Source: Neisseria subflava (lineage in GTDB: Bacteria > Pseudomonadota > Gammaproteobacteria > Burkholderiales > Neisseriaceae). From it: a DNA stretch of 64,000 nucleotides. Of the stretch, positions 27,300 through 35,194 are shown in pieces; the stretch's first letter is position 1; the number at the start of each line of letters is the position of its first letter. Location: assembly GCF_024205745.1 (NCBI RefSeq), contig NZ_CP073117.1:1922001-1986000 (forward strand), written 5' to 3'. The notes under the pieces were generated by a model. That model worked only from the letters and a program-made list of their open reading frames with translations, did not search any database and was not told the DNA's origin. The position numbers were made by a program, and so were the translations under genes.

Positions 27300-27326
27300 C
27301 AGGCCGTCAGTTTTTCAGACGGCCTT
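27300..27326 (-). terminator. Degenerate uptake-sequence hairpin after the DUF1444 gene
   Basis: AGGCCGTC-AG-TTTTTCAGACGGCCT: one arm has lost part of the uptake sequence, leaving a short stem just past the DUF1444 stop. Confidence 0.55.
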
Positions 27327-27329
27327 AAA

Positions 27330-28193
27330 TCAATTTGCTCTGAAAACGCTGATTGTACCATTATGGTACTGGTAAAGCTGGGTAGAAATCGCGTAGGCAG
27401 ATTCTTCAAATGCCTGCAGGGTGATATTCGCCATCGCCTGCAAAGCCTCTTCATCGGACGGGCTGCAAACGAGCAGGGCGTTGCGTGCCGGGACTGCAAA
27501 AACAGGGTTGGCCGGCAGCATATGATCGTCTTTAAGTACTTCGTCTAAAAGCAAAATCAGGGAAGCATCATAGTCGTTGTCCAAATGGATTTGAGCCAAT
27601 GACCAACCTTCGGCATGATGGATTTGAACACGTCCATTCATCCGTTGGCGCAAATTATCCATGGCGGTACGATATAAGGCTTCCTCATCTTCAATACCGG
27701 CCTCTTTCATATGCTCACGATTGAGCGTATGCATGGATTCGTCCATATCCACCATATAAAGCACCATGATATCGCCCGCAATCGGTTTATATACCAGATA
27801 ATCGGCAGGTTCGGCCTCGTCCGTATTTGTAATCAGTCTGGCATTTTCCAGATAAATCGTATTTTTAATCGTCGGAAGAATTTGTTGTGCTGAAACACTG
27901 GCATCAGTGTCTTGAATCTTATAGATAACCGCTAAATTGGCAGCAACAATAGCTTCCAAGGCCTCGGGATTTTGCAGATAACTTGTGTAATGGTTGCTCA
28001 AATATGTGCTGAATGATGCTTCATCGTCTTCAGAAAAATGGACGATGATAGGCGAGGAAGCAATAGTTTCGCCCCAGTTGATTTTTGCCTCAAGACCCAA
28101 TTCTTCTTGAATGCGACGGGCAAAGTATTCGACAAATTCCTGCCAAGCCATTAATTTAGGTTTGGAGCGGAACAACCTGCTGAAAAAAGACAT
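27330..28193 (-). CDS. DUF1444 family protein
   Basis: 287 residues without signal peptide or membrane segments. The start MSFFSRLFRSKPKLMAWQEF and the body with LPTIKNTIYLENARL, DYLVYKPIAGDIMVLYMVDMDESMHTLNREHM and the NPVFAVPARNALLVCSPSDEEAL block match the DUF1444 (YtpQ-like) family as I remember it. Function unknown. It lies between leuB and a YhcH-family gene on the same strand, with short gaps, so it may share the leu transcript. Confidence 0.75.
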   Translation of the reverse strand: MSFFSRLFRSKPKLMAWQEFVEYFARRIQEELGLEAKINWGETIASSPIIVHFSEDDEASFSTYLSNHYTSYLQNPEALEAIVAANLAVIYKIQDTDASVSAQQILPTIKNTIYLENARLITNTDEAEPADYLVYKPIAGDIMVLYMVDMDESMHTLNREHMKEAGIEDEEALYRTAMDNLRQRMNGRVQIHHAEGWSLAQIHLDNDYDASLILLLDEVLKDDHMLPANPVFAVPARNALLVCSPSDEEALQAMANITLQAFEESAYAISTQLYQYHNGTISVFRAN

Positions 28194-28231
28194 ATTGTGT
28201 CCTGAATAAGGGGATAAGGCCGTCTGAAATA

Positions 28232-28693
28232 TTATAGACGTTCGGTTTCAACACGGATTTTAAAAACAACTTTGCGTATGTTCGCCCTGTCGCCGACCAA
28301 TGGGGCATGCGCATCATTCGGGAAAAATAGCGCAAATTCGCCTGGCTCCAAGGTCAACCAGGTTTCCGGCTCGCAGTCGAAAAATTCGATATCGCGCTTT
28401 TCGTTGTAGCCTAAACCGTTTTTCAGACGGCCTCTGTCTATCCAGCCATATGTTTCGCTGCCATCAATCGGCGTTTGAATATCAATGTGTTTTAAGTGCG
28501 CTTCAGGCTGGGCTTCTCCCTGCGTCCTCATCGGCTCGCTGCCGATAAAAATACGGATATTGGGATTCTCGCATGGCACTTGGCCGTCCGGCAGATTGGC
28601 AAAATCCAAGGTCTGCAACAGATGGAAGGCTTCGGCAAAGTCGGGATGCAAGGCAGCGTAGCGGGTGGCATTGCTTATGGTGTCGGTAATCAT
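28232..28693 (-). CDS. YhcH/YjgK/YiaL family cupin-like protein
   Basis: 153 residues from ATG 28693 (MITDTISNATRYAALHPDF). Family signatures: the HIDIQTPIDGSETYGW region with its conserved His/Glu, FFDCEPETWLTLEPGEFALFFPNDAHAPL and the ending VRKVVFKIRVE-like block. Members of DUF386 (YhcH, YiaL, TabA) have a double-stranded beta-helix fold and have been linked to sugar-acid metabolism and biofilm; the substrate is not evident here. An uptake sequence is translated as RGRLKN. Possible readthrough from leuD. Confidence 0.85.
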   Translation of the reverse strand: MITDTISNATRYAALHPDFAEAFHLLQTLDFANLPDGQVPCENPNIRIFIGSEPMRTQGEAQPEAHLKHIDIQTPIDGSETYGWIDRGRLKNGLGYNEKRDIEFFDCEPETWLTLEPGEFALFFPNDAHAPLVGDRANIRKVVFKIRVETERL

Positions 28694-28711
28694 AATATAT
28701 TTGTGTAGATT

Positions 28712-28752
28712 AAAGGCCGTCTGAAACACTTAAATTTTTCAGACGGCCTTTT
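28712..28752 (-). terminator. Uptake-sequence hairpin after leuD
   Basis: AAAGGCCGTCTGAAA and TTTCAGACGGCCTTTT, placed 6 bases beyond the leuD stop; it would limit readthrough into the YhcH gene. Confidence 0.75.
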
Positions 28753-28757
28753 GTATA

Positions 28758-29399
28758 TCAACCGTTAAACAGCCAAGGCTGGCTTTGGCGGCGTTTTTCT
28801 TCAAAGGCGTGAATTTCGTCAGCGTGTTGCAGGGTCAGGCCGATTTCGTCCAAGCCGTTTAAGAGGCAGTGTTTGCGGTGTTCTGTAATGTCGAATGTGA
28901 ATGTTTCGCCGCTAGGGGTGGTCAGGGTTTGCTCAGCAAGGTCGATGGAGAGCTGATAGCCTTCGTTGGCTTCAACTTCTTTGAAAAGCTGGTCCACCTG
29001 TTCTTCTGTCAAAACGATAGGTAAAAGGCCGTTTTTGTAGCAGTTGTTGAAGAAGATGTCGGCGAAGCTGGGGGCGATAACGGCACGGAAGCCGTAGTCG
29101 TCCAATGCCCAAGGAGCGTGTTCACGTGAAGAGCCGCAACCGAAGTTTTTACGCGTCAACAGGATTTGTGCGCCTTGATAGCGTGGTTGGTTCAGGGAAA
29201 AATCGGGGTTCAGCGGGCGTTTGCTGTTGTCCATGCCCGGTTCGCCGTGGTCGAGGTAACGCCATTCATCAAAGGCATTGGGGCCGAAGCCGCTGCGTTT
29301 GATGGATTTCAGAAATTGTTTGGGGATGATGGCATCGGTATCGACGTTGCTGCGGTCGAGCGGGGCGACGATGGCGGTAATTTTGGTAAAGGCTTTCAT
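28758..29399 (-). CDS. leuD: 3-Isopropylmalate dehydratase small subunit
   Basis: 213 residues. Partner of LeuC: together they isomerise 2- to 3-isopropylmalate. Visible: [23 protein letters not shown] near residue 12, [24 protein letters not shown] near 85-108 and the [13 protein letters not shown] block, all typical. Length normal. It lies two small genes away from leuC on the same strand. Confidence 0.96.
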   Translation of the reverse strand: MKAFTKITAIVAPLDRSNVDTDAIIPKQFLKSIKRSGFGPNAFDEWRYLDHGEPGMDNSKRPLNPDFSLNQPRYQGAQILLTRKNFGCGSSREHAPWALDDYGFRAVIAPSFADIFFNNCYKNGLLPIVLTEEQVDQLFKEVEANEGYQLSIDLAEQTLTTPSGETFTFDITEHRKHCLLNGLDEIGLTLQHADEIHAFEEKRRQSQPWLFNG

Positions 29400-29444
29400 G
29401 TCAGATTCTTATAGTAATAATGGGAAATTTTATGGCTATTCGGG

Positions 29445-29810
29445 TTAGTGTGTGCTGTGCAAACCGATTCGGTTGCCTTCTGTGTCTTCGATAAATGCTG
29501 CAAAGCCGTTGGCAATGCGGAATTTCTCTTGTAACAGTTTGCCGCCTGCTGCAACGGCTTTTTCTGCTGTTTCGGCACAATCCGGGCAATTGAAGAAAAT
29601 GGTCGTTCCACCGTGGCCGGGTTGGGCATTGCTGTCGTGCCAAATCATGCCTGCCGTGCCGTGTTGTGTGTAATCGGCCGGAAAAATGATGAAACGGAAT
29701 CCATTGCCGCCAACATCTTGCAAGGGCTTGTCAAATACGGATTCGTAAAAGGCCTTGGCACGATCCAAATCTTGAGCATGGATGCCGAACCAGCTTGACG
29801 GATTGCTCAT
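29445..29810 (-). CDS. VOC (glyoxalase/bleomycin-resistance) superfamily protein
   Basis: A 121-residue single-module VOC protein: WFGIHAQDLDRAKAFYESVF at the start, TAGMIWHD, GGTTIFFNCPDCAETAEKAVAAGGKLLQ and the end FIEDTEGNRIGLHS with metal-ligand-type Glu/His positions. The substrate cannot be told. ATG 29810 is preceded by AAAGGAAGAAAC. Located between a small lipoprotein and leuD, same strand. Confidence 0.85.
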   Translation of the reverse strand: MSNPSSWFGIHAQDLDRAKAFYESVFDKPLQDVGGNGFRFIIFPADYTQHGTAGMIWHDSNAQPGHGGTTIFFNCPDCAETAEKAVAAGGKLLQEKFRIANGFAAFIEDTEGNRIGLHSTH

Positions 29811-29863
29811 TGTTTCTTCCTTTGCTTGGAATCGTGAAAATGTCTGAAAAATTAATAATGTAT

Positions 29864-29903
29864 CAGGCCGTCTGAAACGGAGTTAGGAGCTTCAGACGGC
29901 CTG
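29864..29903 (-). terminator. Uptake-sequence hairpin after the small lipoprotein gene
   Basis: CAGGCCGTCTGAA and TTCAGACGGCCTG with an 11-base loop, just past the lipoprotein stop. Confidence 0.7.
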
Positions 29904-29913
29904 ATTTACCGAA

Positions 29914-30135
29914 TTATTCGGTAGCGGCTTCGATTTTTTCTCCAACATGGCTCATGCCGCGGCCTACTGCATTGCCGCCTTTTTTAACGGCTTCGCCAGT
30001 TTTGTCGGCAACGTGTTCTGCGGTTTCTTTGGTTTTGTCCCAATTGCGGCTGGTATCGTCTTTTGCGCCGGACCAAGTGCTGGAACAAGCTGACAGGATG
30101 AGGGCTGCGGCAGCCAATGCAAACAGTTTTTTCAT
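29914..30135 (-). CDS. Small lipoprotein, entericidin-like
   Basis: 73 residues with a clear lipoprotein signal: MKKLFALAAAALILSAC, lipid attachment at Cys17. The mature part is short, Lys/Glu/Ala rich and helical (TKETAEHVADKTGEAVKKGG), with spacing like entericidin or LEA-like small lipoproteins. ATG 30135 follows AAAGGAATC. Role unknown; probably at the outer membrane. Confidence 0.8.
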   Translation of the reverse strand: MKKLFALAAAALILSACSSTWSGAKDDTSRNWDKTKETAEHVADKTGEAVKKGGNAVGRGMSHVGEKIEAATE

Positions 30136-30264
30136 ACTAGATTCCTTTCAAGTTATCAATGATTAAGAAGGTTTTCGGACGTTTTTCGCAATATAATAAG
30201 AAAACTTGTTTGAGCAAGGTATTGTTTCAGTCGGCCTGATGAATAAAGGCCGTCTGAAAATATT

Positions 30265-31674
30265 TTAAGCCATAGTGCGGATGTCGGTAAAGTGGCCGGT
30301 AACCGCGGCTGCGGCTGCCATGGCAGGGCTGACAAGGTGGGTGCGTCCGCCGTTGCCTTGACGGCCTTCAAAGTTACGGTTGGAAGTGGAGGCGCAACGT
30401 TGTCCCGGAGTCAGGCGGTCAGCATTCATGGCGAGGCACATCGAGCAGCCCGGTTCGCGCCATTCAAAACCGGCTTCAATAAATACTTCGTGCAAGCCTT
30501 CTTTTTCTGCCTGCTCTTTAACCAAACCGGAGCCGGGAACAATCAATACGCGTTGTACATTGTCCGCTTTTTTACGGCCTTTGGCGATGGCGGCGGCTTC
30601 GCGCAAGTCTTCGATACGGCTGTTGGTGCAAGAGCCGATAAAGACGATATCGACAGGAATTTCGTTTAATGGCGTACCGGCTTCCAAGCCCATGTATTCG
30701 AGGGCGCGTTCCATGCCGCTGCGTTTGACCGGATCGGTTTCTTCGGCAGGATTAGGCACTTTGCCGCTGATGTCCAAAACCATTTCAGGCGAGGTCCCCC
30801 AAGTTACTTGAGGCTCGATGTCTTCGGCTTTGAAGTGGTATTCTTTATCGAATACGGCGCCTTCGTCAGACACCAGCGTGCGCCAGTATTCGACGGCTTT
30901 GTCCCACGCTTCGCCTTTAGGTGCGAAAGGTTTGCCTTTTACATAGTCGATGGTGGTTTGGTCGACGGCAACCATGCCTGAGCGCGCACCGGCTTCAATC
31001 GCCATATTACATAAGGTCATGCGGCCTTCCATCGAAAGGCTGCGGATGGCTTCGCCGCCAAATTCGATGGCGTAGCCTGTACCACCGGCCGTACCGATTT
31101 GGCCGATGATATAAAGTGCTACGTCTTTGGCGGTAACGCCGGGTTTCAGACGGCCTTCAACGGCAATCAGCATGGATTTGGATTTTTTCGCGGTAATGCA
31201 CTGGGTCGCCATGGTGTGTTCGACTTCGGAAGTGCCGATACCGTGCGCCAATGCGCCGAATGCGCCGTGGGTGGAAGTGTGCGAGTCGCCGCAGACAACG
31301 GTCATGCCGGGCAGGGTTGCGCCTTGTTCCGGACCCATAACGTGTACGATGCCTTGTCCTTTATCCATAAATGGGAAGTAGGCGAGTGCGCCAAACTCTT
31401 TAATGTTTTTGTCCAAAGTATCGACTTGCAGTTTGGAAATCGGGTCTTGGATACCTTTGTCCCAGTCGCTGGTCGGGGTGTTGTGGTCGGCTGTAGAGAC
31501 CACGCTGTCGATACGCCAGAGTTTGCGGCCAGCCATTTTCAAGCCTTCAAATGCTTGCGGGCTGGTTACTTCGTGAACCAGGTGGCGGTCGATGTAAAGC
31601 AGGACAGTGCCGTCTTCTTCTTCGCGGACGACGTGGCTGTTCCAAAGTTTATCGTAAAGGGTTTGTGCGCTCAT
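30265..31674 (-). CDS. leuC: 3-Isopropylmalate dehydratase large subunit
   Basis: 469 residues; the [4Fe-4S] subunit with LeuD. Visible: [45 protein letters not shown] near residue 130, the cluster ligands in [13 protein letters not shown] (about residue 349) and [11 protein letters not shown] (about 409), and the C-terminal [10 protein letters not shown]. An uptake sequence is read EGRLKPG. First gene of the leu cluster and divergent from gshA. A minus-strand promoter is likely: TTGCGC, 17 bp, TAAAAT between about 31725 and 31760. Confidence 0.97.
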   Translation of the reverse strand: MSAQTLYDKLWNSHVVREEEDGTVLLYIDRHLVHEVTSPQAFEGLKMAGRKLWRIDSVVSTADHNTPTSDWDKGIQDPISKLQVDTLDKNIKEFGALAYFPFMDKGQGIVHVMGPEQGATLPGMTVVCGDSHTSTHGAFGALAHGIGTSEVEHTMATQCITAKKSKSMLIAVEGRLKPGVTAKDVALYIIGQIGTAGGTGYAIEFGGEAIRSLSMEGRMTLCNMAIEAGARSGMVAVDQTTIDYVKGKPFAPKGEAWDKAVEYWRTLVSDEGAVFDKEYHFKAEDIEPQVTWGTSPEMVLDISGKVPNPAEETDPVKRSGMERALEYMGLEAGTPLNEIPVDIVFIGSCTNSRIEDLREAAAIAKGRKKADNVQRVLIVPGSGLVKEQAEKEGLHEVFIEAGFEWREPGCSMCLAMNADRLTPGQRCASTSNRNFEGRQGNGGRTHLVSPAMAAAAAVTGHFTDIRTMA

Positions 31675-31844
31675 GATGAGTATTCTTTGCTATTGTTAGG
31701 TATGAATGATGGTTTGCGTTTATGGGCGGATTTTAGGCTTTTTATAGGGGCTGCGCAATAGAAATTTGTCCAATTTTTAAAAATTGTCGCAAAGTTTCAA
31801 AAATGCTTATTAAAAATTAGACAAATTGTAGAATTGTTGACAAA

Positions 31845-31856
31845 AAGATGCATCTT
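31845..31856. promoter_or_regulatory. Perfect 12-bp palindrome in the leuC/gshA divergent region
   Basis: AAGATGCATCTT lies directly downstream of TTGACA (31837-31842), 83 bp before gshA. A palindrome within a promoter spacer is a typical repressor site; the regulator is unknown. Confidence 0.4.
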
Positions 31857-31938
31857 ATCTGAAAGAATGCTTGTCGAAATGCACTAAAAAGTTCTATCAT
31901 TCTCACTTAATATCCACACTTACCAAGAGGTATAGAGA

Positions 31939-33297
31939 ATGAAATTACCGGTAATGGCTGCCGAACATCTGTCGCAACTTCAGGCGTTTGAAGCGAAAAT
32001 CTTGTGCAACCACGCCAAAATCGAAGCATGGTTCCGTTCGCAATGGAACGAACACCGTCCGCCGTTTTATGGTTCGGTTGACATCCGTAATGCCGGTTAC
32101 AAAATTTCATCTATCGATATGAACCTGTTTCCGGGCGGTTTCAATAATTTGAATCCCAACTTTATCCCGCTGGCGGCGGTTGCCGCGCAAGATGCGGTAC
32201 AGCGTGCCTGCGAAACGGCAAAATCCGTATTGATTATTCCTGAAAACCACACACGCAACACATTCTATCTGCAAAACGTTTACGCACTCAGCGAGATTTT
32301 GCGTTCGGCAGGGTATGAAGTGCGCTTGGGCAGCCTGAATCCTGAAGTGACTGAACCGACCGAGTTTGAAACCGCGTTGGGCGACAAAATTTTGCTTGAG
32401 CCTTTATTGCGTACCCGAGAGCGCGTCCATCTTGCAGACGGTTTCTCACCTTGCGTTGTTTTGTTGAATAACGATTTGTCTGCGGGCGTCTCTGAAATCC
32501 TTAAAGACATCAGTCAAACCGTATTGCCTCCATTGCACGGCGGCTGGACGACTCGCCGTAAAACCGAACATTTCGGCGCGTACAACCAAGTTGCTGCCGA
32601 CTTTGCCAAGTTGATTGACATCGACGAATGGCAAATCAATCCTTATTTTGAAAAAATTAGCGGTTTGGATTTCCAAGAGCGTGAAGGCGAGGATGCGTTG
32701 GCAGGCGCGGTAGAGCGTGTATTGGCGAAAATTCAAGCCAAATACGATGAATTGGGTATTACCGATCAGCCTTTTGTTATTGTGAAAGCCGACGCAGGTA
32801 CTTACGGTATGGGCGTGATGAGCGTTAAATCCGCCGATGAAGTACGCGGCTTGAACCGTAAAAACCGCAACAAAATGGCAAAAGTCAAAGAAGGCTTGGA
32901 AGTTAGCGAAGTTATTGTCCAAGAAGGTATTTATACCTACGAAACCATGAACGGTGCCGTATGCGAACCCGTCGTTTATATGATGGACCGTTTCGTTATC
33001 GGCGGCTTCTTCCGTGTACACGAAGGCCGTGGTGCAGACGAAAACCTCAACGCCGGCGGTATGGTGTTTGTTCCGCTATCCAACAGCATCCCCACCGGCA
33101 GCGGTGACAATTCTCAAGAAGCCCCCGAAGCCTGCAAACGCGTATTTGAACAATGGGATTCACTCGGTATGCCGCGCTCTGAAAAAGACTGCGACGTCGA
33201 CAACGAACACAACCGCCTCTATGTTTACGGCGTAATGGCGCGCCTGTCCTTGCTTGCCGCTGCATTGGAGTTGGAGAAAACCGCGCCTCAAGCCTAA
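31939..33297 (+). CDS. gshA: Glutamate-cysteine ligase, proteobacterial ATP-grasp-like type
   Basis: 452 residues matching the GshA type found in Neisseria and Acidithiobacillus-like bacteria (TIGR02049, from memory), distinct from the E. coli type. It joins glutamate and cysteine in the first step of glutathione synthesis. Visible blocks are GSVDIRNAGYKISSIDMNLFPGGFNNL near residue 45, PENHTRNTFYLQN, FVIVKADAGTYGMGVMSVKS near 276 and IVQEGIYTYETMNGAVCEPVVYMMD, consistent with nucleotide and metal binding. ATG 31939 follows AAGAGG. It supplies glutathione for gloB-type detoxification. Confidence 0.92.
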   Translation: MKLPVMAAEHLSQLQAFEAKILCNHAKIEAWFRSQWNEHRPPFYGSVDIRNAGYKISSIDMNLFPGGFNNLNPNFIPLAAVAAQDAVQRACETAKSVLIIPENHTRNTFYLQNVYALSEILRSAGYEVRLGSLNPEVTEPTEFETALGDKILLEPLLRTRERVHLADGFSPCVVLLNNDLSAGVSEILKDISQTVLPPLHGGWTTRRKTEHFGAYNQVAADFAKLIDIDEWQINPYFEKISGLDFQEREGEDALAGAVERVLAKIQAKYDELGITDQPFVIVKADAGTYGMGVMSVKSADEVRGLNRKNRNKMAKVKEGLEVSEVIVQEGIYTYETMNGAVCEPVVYMMDRFVIGGFFRVHEGRGADENLNAGGMVFVPLSNSIPTGSGDNSQEAPEACKRVFEQWDSLGMPRSEKDCDVDNEHNRLYVYGVMARLSLLAAALELEKTAPQA

Positions 33298-33318
33298 TAA
33301 AGCGTTGATCGATATTGT

Positions 33319-33354
33319 CAGGCCGTCTGAAAATCAGTTTTCAGACGGCCTTTT
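33319..33354 (+). terminator. Uptake-sequence hairpin after gshA
   Basis: CAGGCCGTCTGAAAA and TTTTCAGACGGCCTTTTC with a short loop. Confidence 0.8.
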
Positions 33355-33398
33355 CTGTCTGTACAATTCATTCTAACTAAAAAACATGATTTATTTTT

Positions 33399-34469
33399 AT
33401 GAGCAAACCAGCCAATCCAGTTGAGACAACCGACTCTCTGCAAGACCAAGCCATGCAGCGCAGCAATACCGACAATGCGCCGCGTTCTGCCATTCATCAA
33501 ACCCTGTATTCCGCCGATACCTTTGTTCAGCATGATTATCTTGCCGGAAAAAACTTGCCCGTTATTGTCCGTCCGCAAGAAGGTCAAATCAATTGGCTGC
33601 ATTTTGTCGGCATCAATGATGTTGCCTTGCTCAAACACGCGCTTGAGCCTTATGGCATCCATGAGCTGGTTATTGAGGATATTCTCAGCCGCAAGCAACG
33701 TCCGAAAATCGAAGACTACGGCAGCTATGTTTTTACTGCCGCACAGGTTTACCACTATACCTCCACAGGCAAGCTTTATTCCGACCAAGTGTATGTGATT
33801 ATCGGCAAAGATTTTGTGTTGTCTTTCCAACAAAAACCGTTGGGTTTGTTCAGCCATCTTCGCCGGCAGATGCACGAAAATCCGCACAATATTTTGAACA
33901 AAAATACAGCGTTTCTTGCTTATTGCCTGCTTGACCGCATTGTGGATGACTATTTCATCGTTTTGGAGTCGTACAACAACCGTGTCGAAGTAATAGACAA
34001 GTCCCTGTTTAAAAATGAAAACAGCGATATTCTCAGTAAGATTCACCGTCTCAAGCGCGATGCCGTCCGTCTGCGGCGCACGCTTTTGCCATTGCGCGAT
34101 GTGTTCTACCAACTGGCCGTGCGCGGTGATTTTGCTATTTTCAAAGGAGAATCAACCGTCTATCTGCGCGACGTGTACGACCACAATATGCAGCTTATCG
34201 AATCGCTTGATGCCTCGCGTGATATGGTGTTGAGCATGATGGACATTTATCTTTCCTTCCAATCCAACCGCATGAACCAGCAAATGCGCGTGTTGACGGT
34301 TATTACCATCATCTTTATGCCGCTGACCGTCATCACCGGCATCTACGGCATGAACTTCGACAATATGCCCGAACTGCATTGGCATTACGGCTATTTCATG
34401 GTTTTGGGTGTGATGCTGTGCATCATCATCGGACTGCTGATTTTCTTTTCGCGTAGAAAATGGCTGTAA
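33399..34469 (+). CDS. corA: Magnesium/cobalt transporter CorA
   Basis: 356 residues. A large N-terminal cytosolic domain (INWLHFVGINDVALLKHALEPYGIHELVIEDIL) is followed by a long helical stalk (EVIDKSLFKNENSDILSKIHRLKRD) and two C-terminal membrane helices: MRVLTVITIIFMPLTVITGI and YFMVLGVMLCIIIGLLIFF. Between them is the pore signature YGMNFDNMPEL. A pentameric Mg2+ channel in the inner membrane. The N-terminal 40 residues are not conserved. Confidence 0.95.
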   Translation: MSKPANPVETTDSLQDQAMQRSNTDNAPRSAIHQTLYSADTFVQHDYLAGKNLPVIVRPQEGQINWLHFVGINDVALLKHALEPYGIHELVIEDILSRKQRPKIEDYGSYVFTAAQVYHYTSTGKLYSDQVYVIIGKDFVLSFQQKPLGLFSHLRRQMHENPHNILNKNTAFLAYCLLDRIVDDYFIVLESYNNRVEVIDKSLFKNENSDILSKIHRLKRDAVRLRRTLLPLRDVFYQLAVRGDFAIFKGESTVYLRDVYDHNMQLIESLDASRDMVLSMMDIYLSFQSNRMNQQMRVLTVITIIFMPLTVITGIYGMNFDNMPELHWHYGYFMVLGVMLCIIIGLLIFFSRRKWL

Positions 34470-34584
34470 ACGGGTAGGGCAAGGGGTTGAAACTCAACGA
34501 TTAAAAACGGTAGAATGATTTGGCACACGTGCAGTCTGAAGTTTTCAGACAATTAAAAAATAAATATCAAAAGGAGAAGAAACT

Positions 34585-35067
34585 ATGAAACCGGAACGCC
34601 AACTACCTTCCCATGAGCTGATCATGTCCGAGCTGATGATGCCTTATACGGCAAACTTCAGCGGCAATGTTCACGGTGGCGATCTTCTGCGCCTGCTTGA
34701 CCAAGTGGCATATTCCTGCGCCTGCCGTTACAGCGGTACCTATTGCGTTACTCTGTCTGTTGATAAAGTATTGTTTAAAGAGCCTATTCATGTCGGCGAA
34801 CTGGTAACCTTTTACGCCAGTATCAACTACACCGGCCGCACTTCTATGGAAGTCGGTATTCGGGTTGAGGCGCAAAACATCCACACCGGCAAAGTGCGTC
34901 ATACCAACAGCTGCTACTTCACCATGGTTGCCGTTGAAGACGGTAAGCCGGTTCCTGTACCGCCTTTGGAAATCAATACACCGCGCCAACGCTGCCGTTA
35001 TGAAAGGGCTAAAAAGCGCAAAGAGTTGAGTTTGCAGGCTGCGAACGAAGATTCTGGCTGCAACTAA
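34585..35067 (+). CDS. Hotdog-fold acyl-CoA thioesterase, YciA/ACOT type
   Basis: 160 residues. Hotdog signatures are MPYTANFSGNVHGGDLLRLLDQVAYSCACRYSG, with the conserved catalytic-type Asn/His/Asp positions (GNVHGGDLL), and FKEPIHVGELVTFYASINYTGRTSMEVGIRV. Hydrolyses acyl-CoA to free acid and CoA; chain-length preference not deducible. Basic C-terminal tail (RCRYERAKKRKE). ATG 34585 has AAAAGGAGAAG upstream, a strong ribosome site. Confidence 0.9.
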   Translation: MKPERQLPSHELIMSELMMPYTANFSGNVHGGDLLRLLDQVAYSCACRYSGTYCVTLSVDKVLFKEPIHVGELVTFYASINYTGRTSMEVGIRVEAQNIHTGKVRHTNSCYFTMVAVEDGKPVPVPPLEINTPRQRCRYERAKKRKELSLQAANEDSGCN

Positions 35068-35086
35068 ATTCAATTTATTAAATAAC

Positions 35087-35121
35087 GAAGGCCGTCTGAA
35101 ATCCTGTTTCAGACGGCCTTC
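35087..35121 (+). terminator. Uptake-sequence hairpin between the thioesterase gene and gyrA
   Basis: GAAGGCCGTCTGAAA and TTTCAGACGGCCTTC with a short loop. Confidence 0.8.
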
Positions 35122-35194
35122 ACGCAAAAGCCATAAACCGCTTGTTTTGTGGTAGAATCAACAAGATTTTTGCCATACGAAATTACAGATAATC

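Noticed and set aside
26559-27548. 329-codon open frame antisense to leuB and DUF1444
   Set aside because: It crosses two real genes on the other strand and has no motif of its own.
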